Below, one piece after another: positions 19,017-28,048 of a stretch of DNA of 64,000 bases (positions within the stretch are counted from its first letter, which is position 1; the number at the start of each line of letters is the position of its first letter). Under the pieces are notes generated by a model. It ran no database searches and was not told the origin of the DNA. It saw only the letters and a program-made list of their open reading frames with translations. The DNA is from G963701675 sp963701675. Lineage in GTDB: Bacteria; Planctomycetota; Planctomycetia; Gemmatales; Gemmataceae. The translations under genes were made by a program, and so were the position numbers. The DNA lies in assembly GCA_963701675.1 (NCBI GenBank), contig OY969623.1, positions 5,704,001 through 5,768,000 of the forward strand, written 5' to 3'.

Positions 19017-21455
19017 TTAATGGAAGAACCCGACCCAGAAGCTGAAGACTTGCGTGCGGTCGTTCTCGCCCTTAACGAGCGGGAAGCCGAAGTCGAGCGC
19101 GATTGGCACCGGGCCCAGCATCGGGACGACCAGCCGCAGACCGGCGCCGGCGGCGACACGGTAGGTGTCCAGCGAGAGCGACGGTTCCACGGTGCCGGAG
19201 TCGATGAATGCAACCGCGTAGACTTGATCGTTGGCAAGAAGCGGAATCTGGTATTCGAGACTGTTCAGGAAGATAAAATCGCCGCCCTTGTTGAAGCCGT
19301 TCTCAAAGGGGCCGACGCCGCGGAATTCGAAGCCACGCATGCTGCGGAAGCCGCCGGCATAGAATCGTTCGTACACGGGCACTTCGGATCCGGCGAGGCC
19401 GAGTTGCGAACGCATCGCCAAGACATGGCGTCCACTGCCGTCCGGCCGTTGGTACGTGGTGAAGTACTTGTTGCCCTCGACGTTCACGACCGGGAATTGA
19501 TAATCGCCTAACACTTGTTCGAAGCCGAGCTCCAACAAGCTGCCTTCCGTCGGTCGGAGGTACGAATCGCGCGTGTCCCGTGTGACGCCCGCCCGGAGGC
19601 CAAGCAGAAAGTTATCGCCCGCGGCGCTCGTGAAGTCGACCGGTGCGAAGAACGGCACATTGTCGACCGCCACGTTCTCCACCCGAACGCCACCGGATGC
19701 CGACCAATACGGATTCAGCCGGCGATTTACGGTGACACGGCTGCCGAGACGTTCTTCCTTGTACTCGTTGAAATACCGTGTGTAGTAGTAGCCGCCGACC
19801 GTCAGGCCGTACGGGCTGTCGAACAGGAACGGCTCGCGCCATTGAACAGTGTATCGTTGAAGCTGATTGCCCGGGACGGCTTCGGCACGAAACTCCTGAC
19901 CCGCGCCACGGAAGGCTCGGCCGCTAAAGAAATCCTCGAAGCTCGTCGGTGGGCGGAGGATATCAAAATTACGTTCGTTCAGGACGATGCTGCCGTTGAA
20001 GCCGGCGTCGGAGTTGACACCCAGGCCGAAGAGCAAACTACCCGTCTGCCCTTCCTGCAATCGGATATAGATATCCTTGAATTCGCTATCCTCGGTATCC
20101 AGGACGCTCACCGATGGCTTGATCCCGAGCTCCGGTTTGAATTCGAAGATGTTGAGTCGCGCAAGGTTTCGTTCGGCAACACGCAAGTCGGGATAAGTTA
20201 GAATCTGGCCAGGATAGAGCGGAATCTGCCGAAGAATGACGTTTTGTCGGGTGACTTCATTTCCTTCGATGATGACCTGGCCGACGCGGGCGGCCGGGCG
20301 TTCCTGCACTTCATATACGACGTTCACCTCGCCCGGCTTGTCCGGCGGATAGTAGGCGACCGGCTGAATGGCGACATCGCGGCCCTGGTAGCCGAGCCAA
20401 TCCTTGATGCGTAGTTGGTCGGTGTCGACCTTCTGTTGATTGAAGACCTCGCCTTTTTTGAGGTTGGTGCAGAGTGCCGCCAGTTCCTTCTGTCGCTCGG
20501 CGTTGACGCCTGTTACCTGATATTCGGCGATTCGGTAGCGCTGTCCTTCGTGGATGTGGAATACGAGCTTGACCGACCGCTGTGATTCGTCCCACTGGAG
20601 CTCGCGTGTGACACGGCAATCATGATAGCCGTGGTCACGAAAGTACCCTTCAAGCTTGGCGACGTCGGCGTCGGCCATTATCGGATTGAAGTCGCCGCCG
20701 ATGACTCCCAGGAACGGTCGTGACGAATTGATCTGCGTCCGCAGCCGCGGCCCGCTCACGAAGGAATGGCCGATGAACTCGATGCCGCCGACTTTCACGA
20801 CCGGCCCTTCGGTGATGTTGAACACCACGCGCGTGTCGCCGGTTTTCATCCCCTCTTCGATATCGACGCTCGCGGAAAGTCGGCCTTTTTCACGGTACTT
20901 GTCGAGAATGGCTTGCCGTGCCCGTTGCACGGCCCACGGATTCAGCGGCACGCCCTTTTTCAATCCCGTGATCGACTCCAGGTCATCGTCCTTGAGGTGG
21001 TTCGCGCCTCGGTAAACGATGTCCTGGATGACTCCGGGCAGTTCCTTGAATTGGAAATAGACGATTACTTTGTTGTCTTGTGTCGGCTGCTTGATCACGC
21101 GGATGTCCGCGAACAGCTTGGTCTCGTAGAGCCGGCGCACATCTTCCGTCGCCGTCTCCGCGCTGTATTCGGCGCCCGGCCGTGTCCGGATGTAACTCAT
21201 TATCTTTTGTTTCGGGATCGATTGGCTACCCGGCGGAATGACTTGGGGAATCACATCGGCAATGATCTCGCGACTCGCCGGTGATTGAGCGAGGGCGGCC
21301 GGAATCCAATTCACGGCGACAGCCGCAAAGCCGACGACGATGACCAAAGCCAACGCGCGCCCAAGCGATCGCACCGCCCGGCATCGGCAGTCGTAACGCG
21401 GTGTGCGCCCAGCCGGCGAACTACCCCCGTTGGTCACGCGGTCCGTCCCTTTCAT
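19017..21455 (-). CDS. bamA: Outer membrane protein assembly factor BamA (Omp85 family)
   Basis: BamA inserts beta-barrel proteins into the outer membrane. The 812-residue product has a hydrophobic export segment (about residues 31-50, ending AALAQ), then POTRA modules (TRPGAEYSAETATEDVRRLYETKLF, in pieces; KGVPLNPWAVQRARQAI; VKVGGIEFIGHSFV; ARVGQVIIEGNEVTRQNVI), and an Omp85 barrel from about residue 470 (GLGVNSDAGFNGSIVLNERNFD; YERFYAGGFRSMRGFEFRGVGP, the L6-loop-type RGF motif). It ends in a hydrophobic aromatic strand (FSFWVGFFH). The presence of BamA supports a diderm planctomycete. The start may be an internal ATG, since the first 25 residues are poorly hydrophobic. Confidence 0.92.
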   Translation of the reverse strand: MKGTDRVTNGGSSPAGRTPRYDCRCRAVRSLGRALALVIVVGFAAVAVNWIPAALAQSPASREIIADVIPQVIPPGSQSIPKQKIMSYIRTRPGAEYSAETATEDVRRLYETKLFADIRVIKQPTQDNKVIVYFQFKELPGVIQDIVYRGANHLKDDDLESITGLKKGVPLNPWAVQRARQAILDKYREKGRLSASVDIEEGMKTGDTRVVFNITEGPVVKVGGIEFIGHSFVSGPRLRTQINSSRPFLGVIGGDFNPIMADADVAKLEGYFRDHGYHDCRVTRELQWDESQRSVKLVFHIHEGQRYRIAEYQVTGVNAERQKELAALCTNLKKGEVFNQQKVDTDQLRIKDWLGYQGRDVAIQPVAYYPPDKPGEVNVVYEVQERPAARVGQVIIEGNEVTRQNVILRQIPLYPGQILTYPDLRVAERNLARLNIFEFKPELGIKPSVSVLDTEDSEFKDIYIRLQEGQTGSLLFGLGVNSDAGFNGSIVLNERNFDILRPPTSFEDFFSGRAFRGAGQEFRAEAVPGNQLQRYTVQWREPFLFDSPYGLTVGGYYYTRYFNEYKEERLGSRVTVNRRLNPYWSASGGVRVENVAVDNVPFFAPVDFTSAAGDNFLLGLRAGVTRDTRDSYLRPTEGSLLELGFEQVLGDYQFPVVNVEGNKYFTTYQRPDGSGRHVLAMRSQLGLAGSEVPVYERFYAGGFRSMRGFEFRGVGPFENGFNKGGDFIFLNSLEYQIPLLANDQVYAVAFIDSGTVEPSLSLDTYRVAAGAGLRLVVPMLGPVPIALDFGFPLVKGENDRTQVFSFWVGFFH

Positions 21456-21726
21456 GGTCTGGCCCCACTCGGCAGATTGGCAATTTCGAGCAAATGAGGC
21501 GGCGACGGATAGTCAAACCCCCGTAGCGTGTCAATACCATTGACGAGCGGTGAGCGGCGGGTGGTGTGAAGTATGGGAACTGCAGAATTTACCGCGGAAG
21601 GTATGCCTGGGTTTTATTTGGCGTTTGGGACAAATGCGACCTATGGTTGAATCGGCCGCCCAAACCACTTACGTCGATCGCATGCGCGGAGACGGGTCAC
21701 TGGAGTGTGCAACGGTAGGGGGTTTC

Positions 21727-22854
21727 ATGCCAGCGCTTCAACTTGTTCCTCTCGAAACGTCGGTAGAGGCCCATGCGGGCGAAGTTTCCTCCGCCTGTTA
21801 CTCCCCCGACGGCCGGCACGTGCTTTCGGGCGGGTGGGACGGCCAACTACGGCTGTGGGACACCGAAAAGACGTCACCCGTTAGTGCACTCCGCGTCGGG
21901 CCCAAACCGGTAACCGCGTGCGCAATCTCGACCGACGGCACCGAATGGCTGGCCGGGAATCTCGACGGGATGCTGTCCCGTTGGGATCCGATCATGCAGA
22001 AATCGGTCTCCACCTTCCTGGCACACCCGCGCCCCATATCGACGATCGTATTCAGCCCAACCGGACAAATGGCGACGGCGTCGTGGGATTGCAGTCTGAT
22101 CCTCTGGGGTAACAGCAGCGAGCGCGACGGCAGGGCACTCCGCGGGCATGACGACATCGTGGCCGGTTGTCAGTTTACCTTGGACGGAAAATCACTGCTG
22201 TCGTGGTCGTACGACACGACTCTCCGACTGTGGGATTTATCGCGAACGTCGTCATCGAAATTGCTCGCCGGGCACAGCGACCGTGTGCTGGCGGCCGCCA
22301 TTTCACCCGACGGCGCCTGGGCCGCCTCCGGCGCGCGTGACGGCCATGTGAAGCTATGGGACTTGCCAAATCAATCCGAAGTGGGCGGCCTCATCCTCGA
22401 CGGCGAAGTGCGTGGCTGCTTCTTTTTGCCCGGCGCCGAGACGCTGGCCACGGTCGAAGCCAACGGCCGAGTTCGCCTGCACACCGTTCCTGACCTGGAT
22501 ACGACCGCGGAATTAGAAACCGAGCTTGCCGTTGAACGGGGCGACATGTCTCCCATCGGCAGCCAGTTGGTGTTGGGCACATCGGACGGCCGAGTTCGTT
22601 TCGTCTCGGTCGAGGGGTTCGAGAATGTGCCGCTGCTGGTAAACGTCACACAATCGAGCCGGGCGACGACGACCCGTATTCAAAAACTCATGGGACGGCA
22701 GAGTGTTACCCACGTTTTTCATTGCACCTGCCCGGCATGCCGCCAACAATTGGAGCTGCGAAGCGCAAAAGAAAACCAGGCGGCGCCTTGTCCGCATTGT
22801 CGCCGCCCGCTCCGCGTCCGATCGGTGGTGTCGCTTCAGCCGGCCACGTCGTAG
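21727..22854 (+). CDS. WD40 repeat protein with carboxyl-terminal zinc-ribbon-like motif
   Basis: The 375-residue protein opens with a WD40 propeller of about seven blades (VSSACYSPDGRHVLSGGWDGQLRLWD, in pieces; VLAAAISPDGAWAASGARDGHVKLWD). It ends with HCTCPACRQQ...APCPHCRRPL, two CxxC knuckles about 25 residues apart, a probable zinc ribbon. No signal peptide, so it should be cytoplasmic. The frame is open 59 codons upstream; the ATG at 21727 directly after GTAGGGGG gives a start just ahead of blade one, but earlier Met codons (21631, 21682) are possible. Scaffold function is inferred. Confidence 0.8.
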   Translation: MPALQLVPLETSVEAHAGEVSSACYSPDGRHVLSGGWDGQLRLWDTEKTSPVSALRVGPKPVTACAISTDGTEWLAGNLDGMLSRWDPIMQKSVSTFLAHPRPISTIVFSPTGQMATASWDCSLILWGNSSERDGRALRGHDDIVAGCQFTLDGKSLLSWSYDTTLRLWDLSRTSSSKLLAGHSDRVLAAAISPDGAWAASGARDGHVKLWDLPNQSEVGGLILDGEVRGCFFLPGAETLATVEANGRVRLHTVPDLDTTAELETELAVERGDMSPIGSQLVLGTSDGRVRFVSVEGFENVPLLVNVTQSSRATTTRIQKLMGRQSVTHVFHCTCPACRQQLELRSAKENQAAPCPHCRRPLRVRSVVSLQPATS

Positions 22855-22899
22855 TCGCCTCTCTGTCCAGCCGATTCGGCATCCCTAAACTCAGACTTC

Positions 22900-23892
22900 A
22901 TGGCTACCTATCTCGTGACCGGCGCCACCGGCTTCGTCGGCGGCCATGTCGCCGAGGCTTGCGTGAACCGCGGCCACATCGTTCGCACTATCGCGCGCAC
23001 CACCAGCGATACTTCATTGCTTGAAAAACTCGGCGTGACCACCCAGCGCGGCGATCTCTCCGATCCGGAGGTCGTTCGCAAGGCGGTCGATGGCGTCGAT
23101 GTGATCGTTCACAGCGCCGCCAAAGTCGGCGACCGCGGACCGGTCGACGAATACCGTGCCGTGAATGTCGACGGCCTGAAAAACCTCCTGGAAGCATGCA
23201 AGGGCCGTCCGCTTTCCAGGTTCATTCACATGAGTAGTCTGGGGGTTTACGAGCCGCGGCACCATCATGGGACCGACGAAAGCGTGCCGGCTTACTTTGA
23301 ACACGTCGACGGCTACACCCAATCGAAAGCCGAGGCCGAGCGCGTTGCCGTCGATTATTGCCAGAAACACAAAGTACCGCTGGTGATCCTACGCCCGGGA
23401 TTCGTCTATGGGCCGCGTGATCGCACCGTTTTGCCGCGGCTGATCAAACGTCTTCGTGAAGACCGTTTCCACTACCTCGGGGGCAACAAACGGGCGCTCA
23501 ACAGCATCTACATCGGCAACCTGGTCGATGTCGTCTTCCTGGCGGCCGAGAATCCCAAGGCGGTCGGGCAAGTCTACAACCTCACCGATGGCGAGGCTGT
23601 CAGCAAGGAACGGTTCATTAACGGAATCGTCGACGGCCTGGGTATTTCCCGACCTCGCCAGCGTCTTCCGCGGTGGTTGGCAGCAATCGCGTCTAAAGTG
23701 CTCAAATGGAACATCCGCAATTCGGCTCGAAAAGGCAAGAAATCCTGGATCACGGCTGCTCAGTATAAGTTCATCCAACTAAATCTCGATTTTTCCATCG
23801 ACAAAGCCCGTCGTGAGCTCGGCTACCAACCGCGCGTGCCGTTCGACAAAGCGATGGCCGAGACGATGGCCTGGTATAAGACGAACGCCTAA
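22900..23892 (+). CDS. NAD-dependent epimerase/dehydratase (extended SDR)
   Basis: 330 residues. The nucleotide-binding motif TGATGFVGGH is at residues 7-16, the catalytic Ser is in HMSSLGVYEP, and the catalytic Tyr/Lys pair is YTQSK. The sequence VILRPGFVYGPRD and the late segment DFSIDKARRELGYQP are typical of the 3-beta-hydroxysteroid dehydrogenase/isomerase and sugar-epimerase branch. Substrate unknown. It is followed by DJ-1, xylose isomerase and rhodanese genes on the same strand with small gaps, so a four-gene transcription unit is possible. Confidence 0.88.
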   Translation: MATYLVTGATGFVGGHVAEACVNRGHIVRTIARTTSDTSLLEKLGVTTQRGDLSDPEVVRKAVDGVDVIVHSAAKVGDRGPVDEYRAVNVDGLKNLLEACKGRPLSRFIHMSSLGVYEPRHHHGTDESVPAYFEHVDGYTQSKAEAERVAVDYCQKHKVPLVILRPGFVYGPRDRTVLPRLIKRLREDRFHYLGGNKRALNSIYIGNLVDVVFLAAENPKAVGQVYNLTDGEAVSKERFINGIVDGLGISRPRQRLPRWLAAIASKVLKWNIRNSARKGKKSWITAAQYKFIQLNLDFSIDKARRELGYQPRVPFDKAMAETMAWYKTNA

Positions 23893-23904
23893 AATGTCCG
23901 CGCC

Positions 23905-23922
23905 GCCGCTTGCGGCTTAGCG
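23905..23922 (+). repeat. Short palindromic dispersed repeat, copy 2
   Basis: GCCGCTTGCGGCTTAGCG, identical to the core at 4286-4303. It lies 13 bases after the epimerase stop and 25 before the DJ-1 start. Confidence 0.7.
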
Positions 23923-23946
23923 ACCTATCTCAACAGGAGGTATCCC

Positions 23947-24495
23947 ATGGAATTGAAAGGAAAGCGCGCCGCTGTCCTTGTCGAACAACTTTATCAAGAG
24001 ATGGAAGTCTGGTACCCGGTCTATCGCCTGCGCGAAGCTGGCTGCCAGGTGACACTGGTCGGCCCCGACGCGGGTCAAACTTATCCGAGCAAATTAGGCT
24101 ACCCCGCCAAGAGCGATAAGGCGGCGAAAGACGTGAGTGCCGACGACTTCGATATTCTTGTCATTCCGGGCGGCTACGCTCCGGATCACATGCGCCGTTG
24201 CGAACCCATGATCCGCCTCACCAGCACCATGGCCGAACAAGGCAAAGTCGTCGCCGCGATCTGCCACGGCCCCTGGATGCTGTGCTCGACGCAGGCGCTC
24301 AAAGGGAAGAAGGCGACATGCTTCGTCGCGATCAAAGATGACGTGATCAATGCCGGCGGGAAGTACGTCGATGCGGAGGTGATGCGCGACGGCAATATTA
24401 TCACCAGCCGGAAGCCCGACGATCTGCCGGCGTTTATGCAGGCGATATTCCAAGCCGTCAAGGAAACCAAACCCGCGATGGCAGCGTCCCGATAG
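23947..24495 (+). CDS. DJ-1/PfpI family protein
   Basis: 182 residues with the class I glutamine-amidotransferase-like fold. The nucleophile elbow AAICHGPW carries Cys106, preceded by an acidic residue near position 18 and followed by the histidine of the CHG triad; VIPGGYAPDHMRR matches the family's GG(Y/F) loop. Members act as deglycases, chaperones, or intracellular peptidases. A strong ribosome binding site (AGGAGG, 23935-23940) precedes the ATG. It ends 3 bp before xylose isomerase. Confidence 0.9.
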   Translation: MELKGKRAAVLVEQLYQEMEVWYPVYRLREAGCQVTLVGPDAGQTYPSKLGYPAKSDKAAKDVSADDFDILVIPGGYAPDHMRRCEPMIRLTSTMAEQGKVVAAICHGPWMLCSTQALKGKKATCFVAIKDDVINAGGKYVDAEVMRDGNIITSRKPDDLPAFMQAIFQAVKETKPAMAASR

Positions 24496-24498
24496 AAC

Positions 24499-25665
24499 AT
24501 GGCATCGAAGTCGTTCGCACCTACGAAAGCCGACAAGTTTGCCTTCGGCATCTGGTGTCTGCAGAATCGGGGCCGAGACCCGTTCGGCGATGTGACGCGC
24601 CCCGTAATCGAGCCCATCGACTGCATCCGCGGATTGGCCGAGCGGAACTGTTACGGCTTCGAATTCCACGACAACGATTTGATTCCATTCGACGTGTCTC
24701 CTCGACAACGTGAACAGCTGATCGCGGAAACCAAAAAGGTCATGGGCGACCACGGCATCAAGGCCACGATGGCCACCACCAATCTCTTCTATCACGCGGT
24801 TTTCAAGGACGGCGCGTTCACCAGCACCGACCCGGCCATTCGCGCCTTCGCCACGCAGAAGGCCATGCGTGCCATCGATACGGCGGTTGAGTTCGGCGCC
24901 CGTGTCTTTGTTTTTTGGGGCGGACGCGAAGGCACGGAAGTCGATGCGAGCAAAGACCCGGTTGACGCAACCAAATGGTTTCGTCAATCGCTCAACTTCC
25001 TCTGTGAGTACGTCCTATCGAACGACTACGACTTGCAATTCAGCATCGAGCCGAAGCCCAACGAGCCGCGGGGCGACCTGTATTTGCCGACGGTCGGCAG
25101 CGTGCTCGCCTTCATTAGCACCTTGGACCACCCGGACATGGTGGGGATCAATCCAGAGACGGCCCACATCAAAATGGCTGGGCTGAATCCGTATCACGAA
25201 TTCGCCCAGGCCCTTGATGCGGGCAAACTGCTCGACGTGCACTTGAACGGCCAGAAACCGCTCCGGTTCGACCAGGACCTGAGCTTCGGAAGCGACGACT
25301 TCAAAGATGCCTTTTTCACGACGAAGTTGTTGACGGACCATCAATACTCTGGCACGATTGGGTTCGACGCCCATCCGTACCGCAGCGAGGCCGACCCGTG
25401 GGACTTCGTCGACCGCAACATGCGCATGTACAAGATCATGCAGGCAAAAGTTGAGCAGTTCAACGAGGACAAGGAAATCCAGGACATGCTCAAGGAGATT
25501 CACGGCGCGAACCGTGACCTGGCGGACTTTTTCACCCGCTACACGGCCGATCAAGCGAAGAAGGTGAAGAGCTTGGAACTCAATGTCGAATCCCTGGCCG
25601 CTCGAAGACTGCCGTACGAGCGCTTGGATCAATTGCTTTGCGAGATTCTGCTCGGTGTCCGTTAA
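24499..25665 (+). CDS. xylA: Xylose isomerase, short class I type
   Basis: Converts D-xylose to D-xylulose (and glucose to fructose in vitro), using two divalent metal ions. The 388-residue length and the motifs fit the short, actinobacterial-type class: GFEFHDNDLIPF with catalytic His57 and Asp60, VFWGGREGTE, SIEPKPNEPRGD (metal and substrate ligands) and GFDAHPYRSEADP. It follows the DJ-1 gene with three bases between stop and start and no clear ribosome binding site, suggesting translational coupling. No xylulokinase is nearby, so a role other than xylose catabolism cannot be excluded. Confidence 0.95.
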   Translation: MASKSFAPTKADKFAFGIWCLQNRGRDPFGDVTRPVIEPIDCIRGLAERNCYGFEFHDNDLIPFDVSPRQREQLIAETKKVMGDHGIKATMATTNLFYHAVFKDGAFTSTDPAIRAFATQKAMRAIDTAVEFGARVFVFWGGREGTEVDASKDPVDATKWFRQSLNFLCEYVLSNDYDLQFSIEPKPNEPRGDLYLPTVGSVLAFISTLDHPDMVGINPETAHIKMAGLNPYHEFAQALDAGKLLDVHLNGQKPLRFDQDLSFGSDDFKDAFFTTKLLTDHQYSGTIGFDAHPYRSEADPWDFVDRNMRMYKIMQAKVEQFNEDKEIQDMLKEIHGANRDLADFFTRYTADQAKKVKSLELNVESLAARRLPYERLDQLLCEILLGVR

Positions 25666-25698
25666 CGCCATTGGCGGCTTGGCGTCAGGAAGGAACAA

Positions 25699-26073
25699 AT
25701 GCAACATTCTCCGGCTTTTCTCAGGCTCGTGCAAGAAGCCAAGGCTCGGATTCGCGAGACGGATGTCGATACGATCAAGATCCGTTTAGACCGCGGCGAG
25801 AAGTTCGTCCTCATCGACGTGCGCGAAGAAAGCGAATGGGCGAAGGATCACCTGCCGCACGCCATTCATCTGGGCAAAGGCATTATCGAGCGCGACATTG
25901 AGAAGCAAGTGCCGGTGAAGAACGCAGAAGTCGTTCTGTATTGCGGCGGCGGCTTCCGCTCCGCCCTGGCAGCGGACAATCTTCAGAGAATGGGATACAC
26001 CAATGTCATCTCCATGGACGGCGGTATCGGCGACTGGCGACGGAGGGGATATGCTGTGGAGAGTAGTCAGTAG
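25699..26073 (+). CDS. Rhodanese-like domain protein
   Basis: 124 residues, a single rhodanese domain. The CH2-type motif VLIDVREESEWAKDHLPHA is complete and the active-site loop is CGGGFRS, with the persulfide-forming Cys at about residue 78. Length matches stand-alone rhodaneses that hand sulfur to acceptors. AGGAAGGA lies seven bases upstream of the ATG. The last residues (ESSQ) and the TAG stop fall in a heptamer repeat array that continues to 26103, so the original carboxyl end may have been replaced when the array arose. Confidence 0.9.
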   Translation: MQHSPAFLRLVQEAKARIRETDVDTIKIRLDRGEKFVLIDVREESEWAKDHLPHAIHLGKGIIERDIEKQVPVKNAEVVLYCGGGFRSALAADNLQRMGYTNVISMDGGIGDWRRRGYAVESSQ

Positions 26074-26103
26074 CCAGGGGCCAGGGGTCAGGAATCAGGT
26101 ATC
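26062..26103 (+). repeat. Degenerate heptamer array across the rhodanese stop codon
   Basis: Six consecutive 7-base units, all AGNNNYC: AGTAGTC, AGTAGCC, AGGGGCC, AGGGGTC, AGGAATC, AGGTATC. The stop codon TAG (26071-26073) is inside the second unit. The unit has the same length and the same outer bases as the heptamers in rnpB (AGTTGTC) and in the SBBP gene (AGAATTC). Confidence 0.85.
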
Positions 26104-26172
26104 AAGAAGCGGGGGCGATGGCGGGCGTGCGATGATGATTAACAGTTACTTGGCAAATACCGAGGGATAATC

Positions 26173-27747
26173 ATGGCGAATTCCAGTGTGGATCGGCGGA
26201 ACTTCTTGAAGACGAGCGTTGCGGGTGCTACGGCATTGTCGCTGACGGCGGCGAGCGCCAACCGTGTTTATGGCGCGAATGAACGGATTGGCGTCGCCTT
26301 CGTCGGCGTCGGCGGTCGCTGTCAGGCCCACCTCGATCACGTGATGCGGTTGGGTAAAGATGGCAAGAGCGTTGCGGGCGTTGCCGTGTGCGATGTGTGG
26401 GATGGGTTGGAGAAGAAATCGTACATCGAGCGCGACGGCAAGAGAATTGAGCGAACCTATTTACAGGGTCTTTATCCGTCCGCCAAGAAGCTCGGCATCA
26501 GCCCGGAAGATAAGCAGCACGTCGTCAAAGATTATCGCCGCATTCTCGACCTCAAAGATGTCGATGTCGTCTGCATTGCCACGCCGGATCATTGGCACGC
26601 CAAGATTTCTATCGACGCCGCCGCCGCGGGCAAGGACGTCTATTGCGAAAAGCCGATGACCCGAACGATCGCCGAGGCCCACGCTGTGGTCGATGCCATG
26701 AAGACGCACAACCGCGTCATGACCGTCGGCGTACAGTCTATGGCCGAGCCGCGCTGGCAGGCCGCATACGATGTCGTCCGGGCCGGGAAGATCGGCCACG
26801 TTTGCCAGGCCCAAACCAGTTACTACCGCAACTCAACGATGGGTCAATGGCGGTACTATCAGTTGCACAAAGAGATGAATCCCACGACTGTCGATTGGCA
26901 GATGTTCTTGGGGAACGACTTCCAGGTTTTCGATAACGAGAAACTCGGCCCGAAGATTCCGTTCAATCGGGCGATTTTTGCTCAGTGGCGTTGCTATTGG
27001 CCATTCGGCGGCGGCATGTTCACGGACCTGTTTGTGCACCAGACGACGCACATGATCGCGGCCATGGGTGTACGTTATCCTGCCCGCGTTACCGGCGCCG
27101 GCGGCTTGTATCTCGAATACGACGAACGCGATGTGCCGGATGTCGCCACCATCGTGGCCGACTACGGCGAAGGTTGTCAACTCATTGTCACCGCGACCAT
27201 GATCAACGACTACGGCATCGACGAAGTGATCCGCGGCAAACTGGCGACGCTACGCTTTTCGACGAAAAACGGGCAAATGGGTTATGAGTTCCTCCCGCAG
27301 GCCGTCGCCGCCGGTCCGGGACGACCCATCGTGAAGACCGGCGACACCGCGGCCCTCGAAGCAACATGTCCCGATCGAGACACCACGCTCGAACTGTGGC
27401 AGAATTTCATCGACTGCGTTCGCAATCGCAATCGCCAGACGCTCAGCACACCGGAACTTGGCGCGGCCGCATTTACCACGGTCGCCATGGGCGTGCAAAG
27501 TTACCGCACCGGCAAAGTGCTCTACTGGGACCAGGAGGCACGAAAGCCTGTGGAGGCGGACGCTCAATGGGCATCCCGCTGGGAGGAGCGAAGCAAAAAG
27601 CGCGGCAAGCCGAACCAAATCATGGGCTGGCAAGGCGGCGACAGCGGCAGTGGTCTGAAAGCCGAAGCGTATCAAAGCCTCGAAGGCCCGTGGCTGAACG
27701 GCAAAGACCCCGCCGAGAACGTGACGAGCACAACGCGCAGCCAGTAG
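26173..27747 (+). CDS. Tat-exported Gfo/Idh/MocA family oxidoreductase
   Basis: 524 residues. The twin-arginine signal is DRRNFLKTSVAG with a hydrophobic stretch to about residue 32. Then a Rossmann fold (GVAFVGVGGRCQAH), DHWHAKISIDAAAAGKDVY and the catalytic EKP motif (CEKPMTRT), all typical of the planctomycete exported branch. A carboxyl extension (about residues 440-524) is Gly/Lys rich. The start ATG at 26173 is preceded by GAGGG. It is followed by a short coiled-coil protein gene after 25 bp. Substrate unknown. Confidence 0.92.
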   Translation: MANSSVDRRNFLKTSVAGATALSLTAASANRVYGANERIGVAFVGVGGRCQAHLDHVMRLGKDGKSVAGVAVCDVWDGLEKKSYIERDGKRIERTYLQGLYPSAKKLGISPEDKQHVVKDYRRILDLKDVDVVCIATPDHWHAKISIDAAAAGKDVYCEKPMTRTIAEAHAVVDAMKTHNRVMTVGVQSMAEPRWQAAYDVVRAGKIGHVCQAQTSYYRNSTMGQWRYYQLHKEMNPTTVDWQMFLGNDFQVFDNEKLGPKIPFNRAIFAQWRCYWPFGGGMFTDLFVHQTTHMIAAMGVRYPARVTGAGGLYLEYDERDVPDVATIVADYGEGCQLIVTATMINDYGIDEVIRGKLATLRFSTKNGQMGYEFLPQAVAAGPGRPIVKTGDTAALEATCPDRDTTLELWQNFIDCVRNRNRQTLSTPELGAAAFTTVAMGVQSYRTGKVLYWDQEARKPVEADAQWASRWEERSKKRGKPNQIMGWQGGDSGSGLKAEAYQSLEGPWLNGKDPAENVTSTTRSQ

Positions 27748-27772
27748 AACGCCGCGCACGAGGAGGTACACC

Positions 27773-27967
27773 ATGATTAGTTTGTTCTGGGACTTGATAC
27801 AAGACTCGGACATCAAGAAGCAACGGAAGCGGACAAAGACAGTCGAAACACGGATGGAGGCGCTCGAGAAGGAAGTGGATGATCTTCGCCGTATCGTCCA
27901 CACGCTCCTTCAGCGATTGGAAACTCAACTCGGCCAGGATTTGAATCAGGATGGGAAAGTAGGTTGA
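27773..27967 (+). CDS. Small coiled-coil protein (64 aa)
   Basis: MISLFWDLIQDSDIKKQR... is a 64-residue charged protein. Residues 20-50 follow a leucine-like heptad (VETRMEALEKEVDDLRRIVH, then TLLQRLE), so it should form a short coiled coil. No signal peptide. The ribosome binding site AGGAGG (27760-27765) is strong. Ten bases after the stop is a terminator hairpin, which supports it as the last gene of the transcription unit. Function unknown. Confidence 0.7.
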   Translation: MISLFWDLIQDSDIKKQRKRTKTVETRMEALEKEVDDLRRIVHTLLQRLETQLGQDLNQDGKVG

Positions 27968-27976
27968 CATTTTGAT

Positions 27977-28039
27977 GGCGAGCCGGAAGCGTCAGCGCCT
28001 GGAGTTCTCCGGTCGCTAATACTCCCGGCTCGCCTTTTT
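27977..28039 (+). terminator. Terminator-like hairpin with T-run
   Basis: GGCGAGCCGG (27977-27986) pairs with CCGGCTCGCC (28025-28034), followed by TTTTT (28035-28039). The loop of about 38 bases contains a smaller helix (GGAG/CTCC). It ends transcription of the oxidoreductase/coiled-coil unit, 10 bases before the convergent DUF488 gene end. The long structured loop is unusual for a plain terminator and suggests a repeat-derived element. Confidence 0.75.
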
Positions 28040-28048
28040 GTCGCTCAC

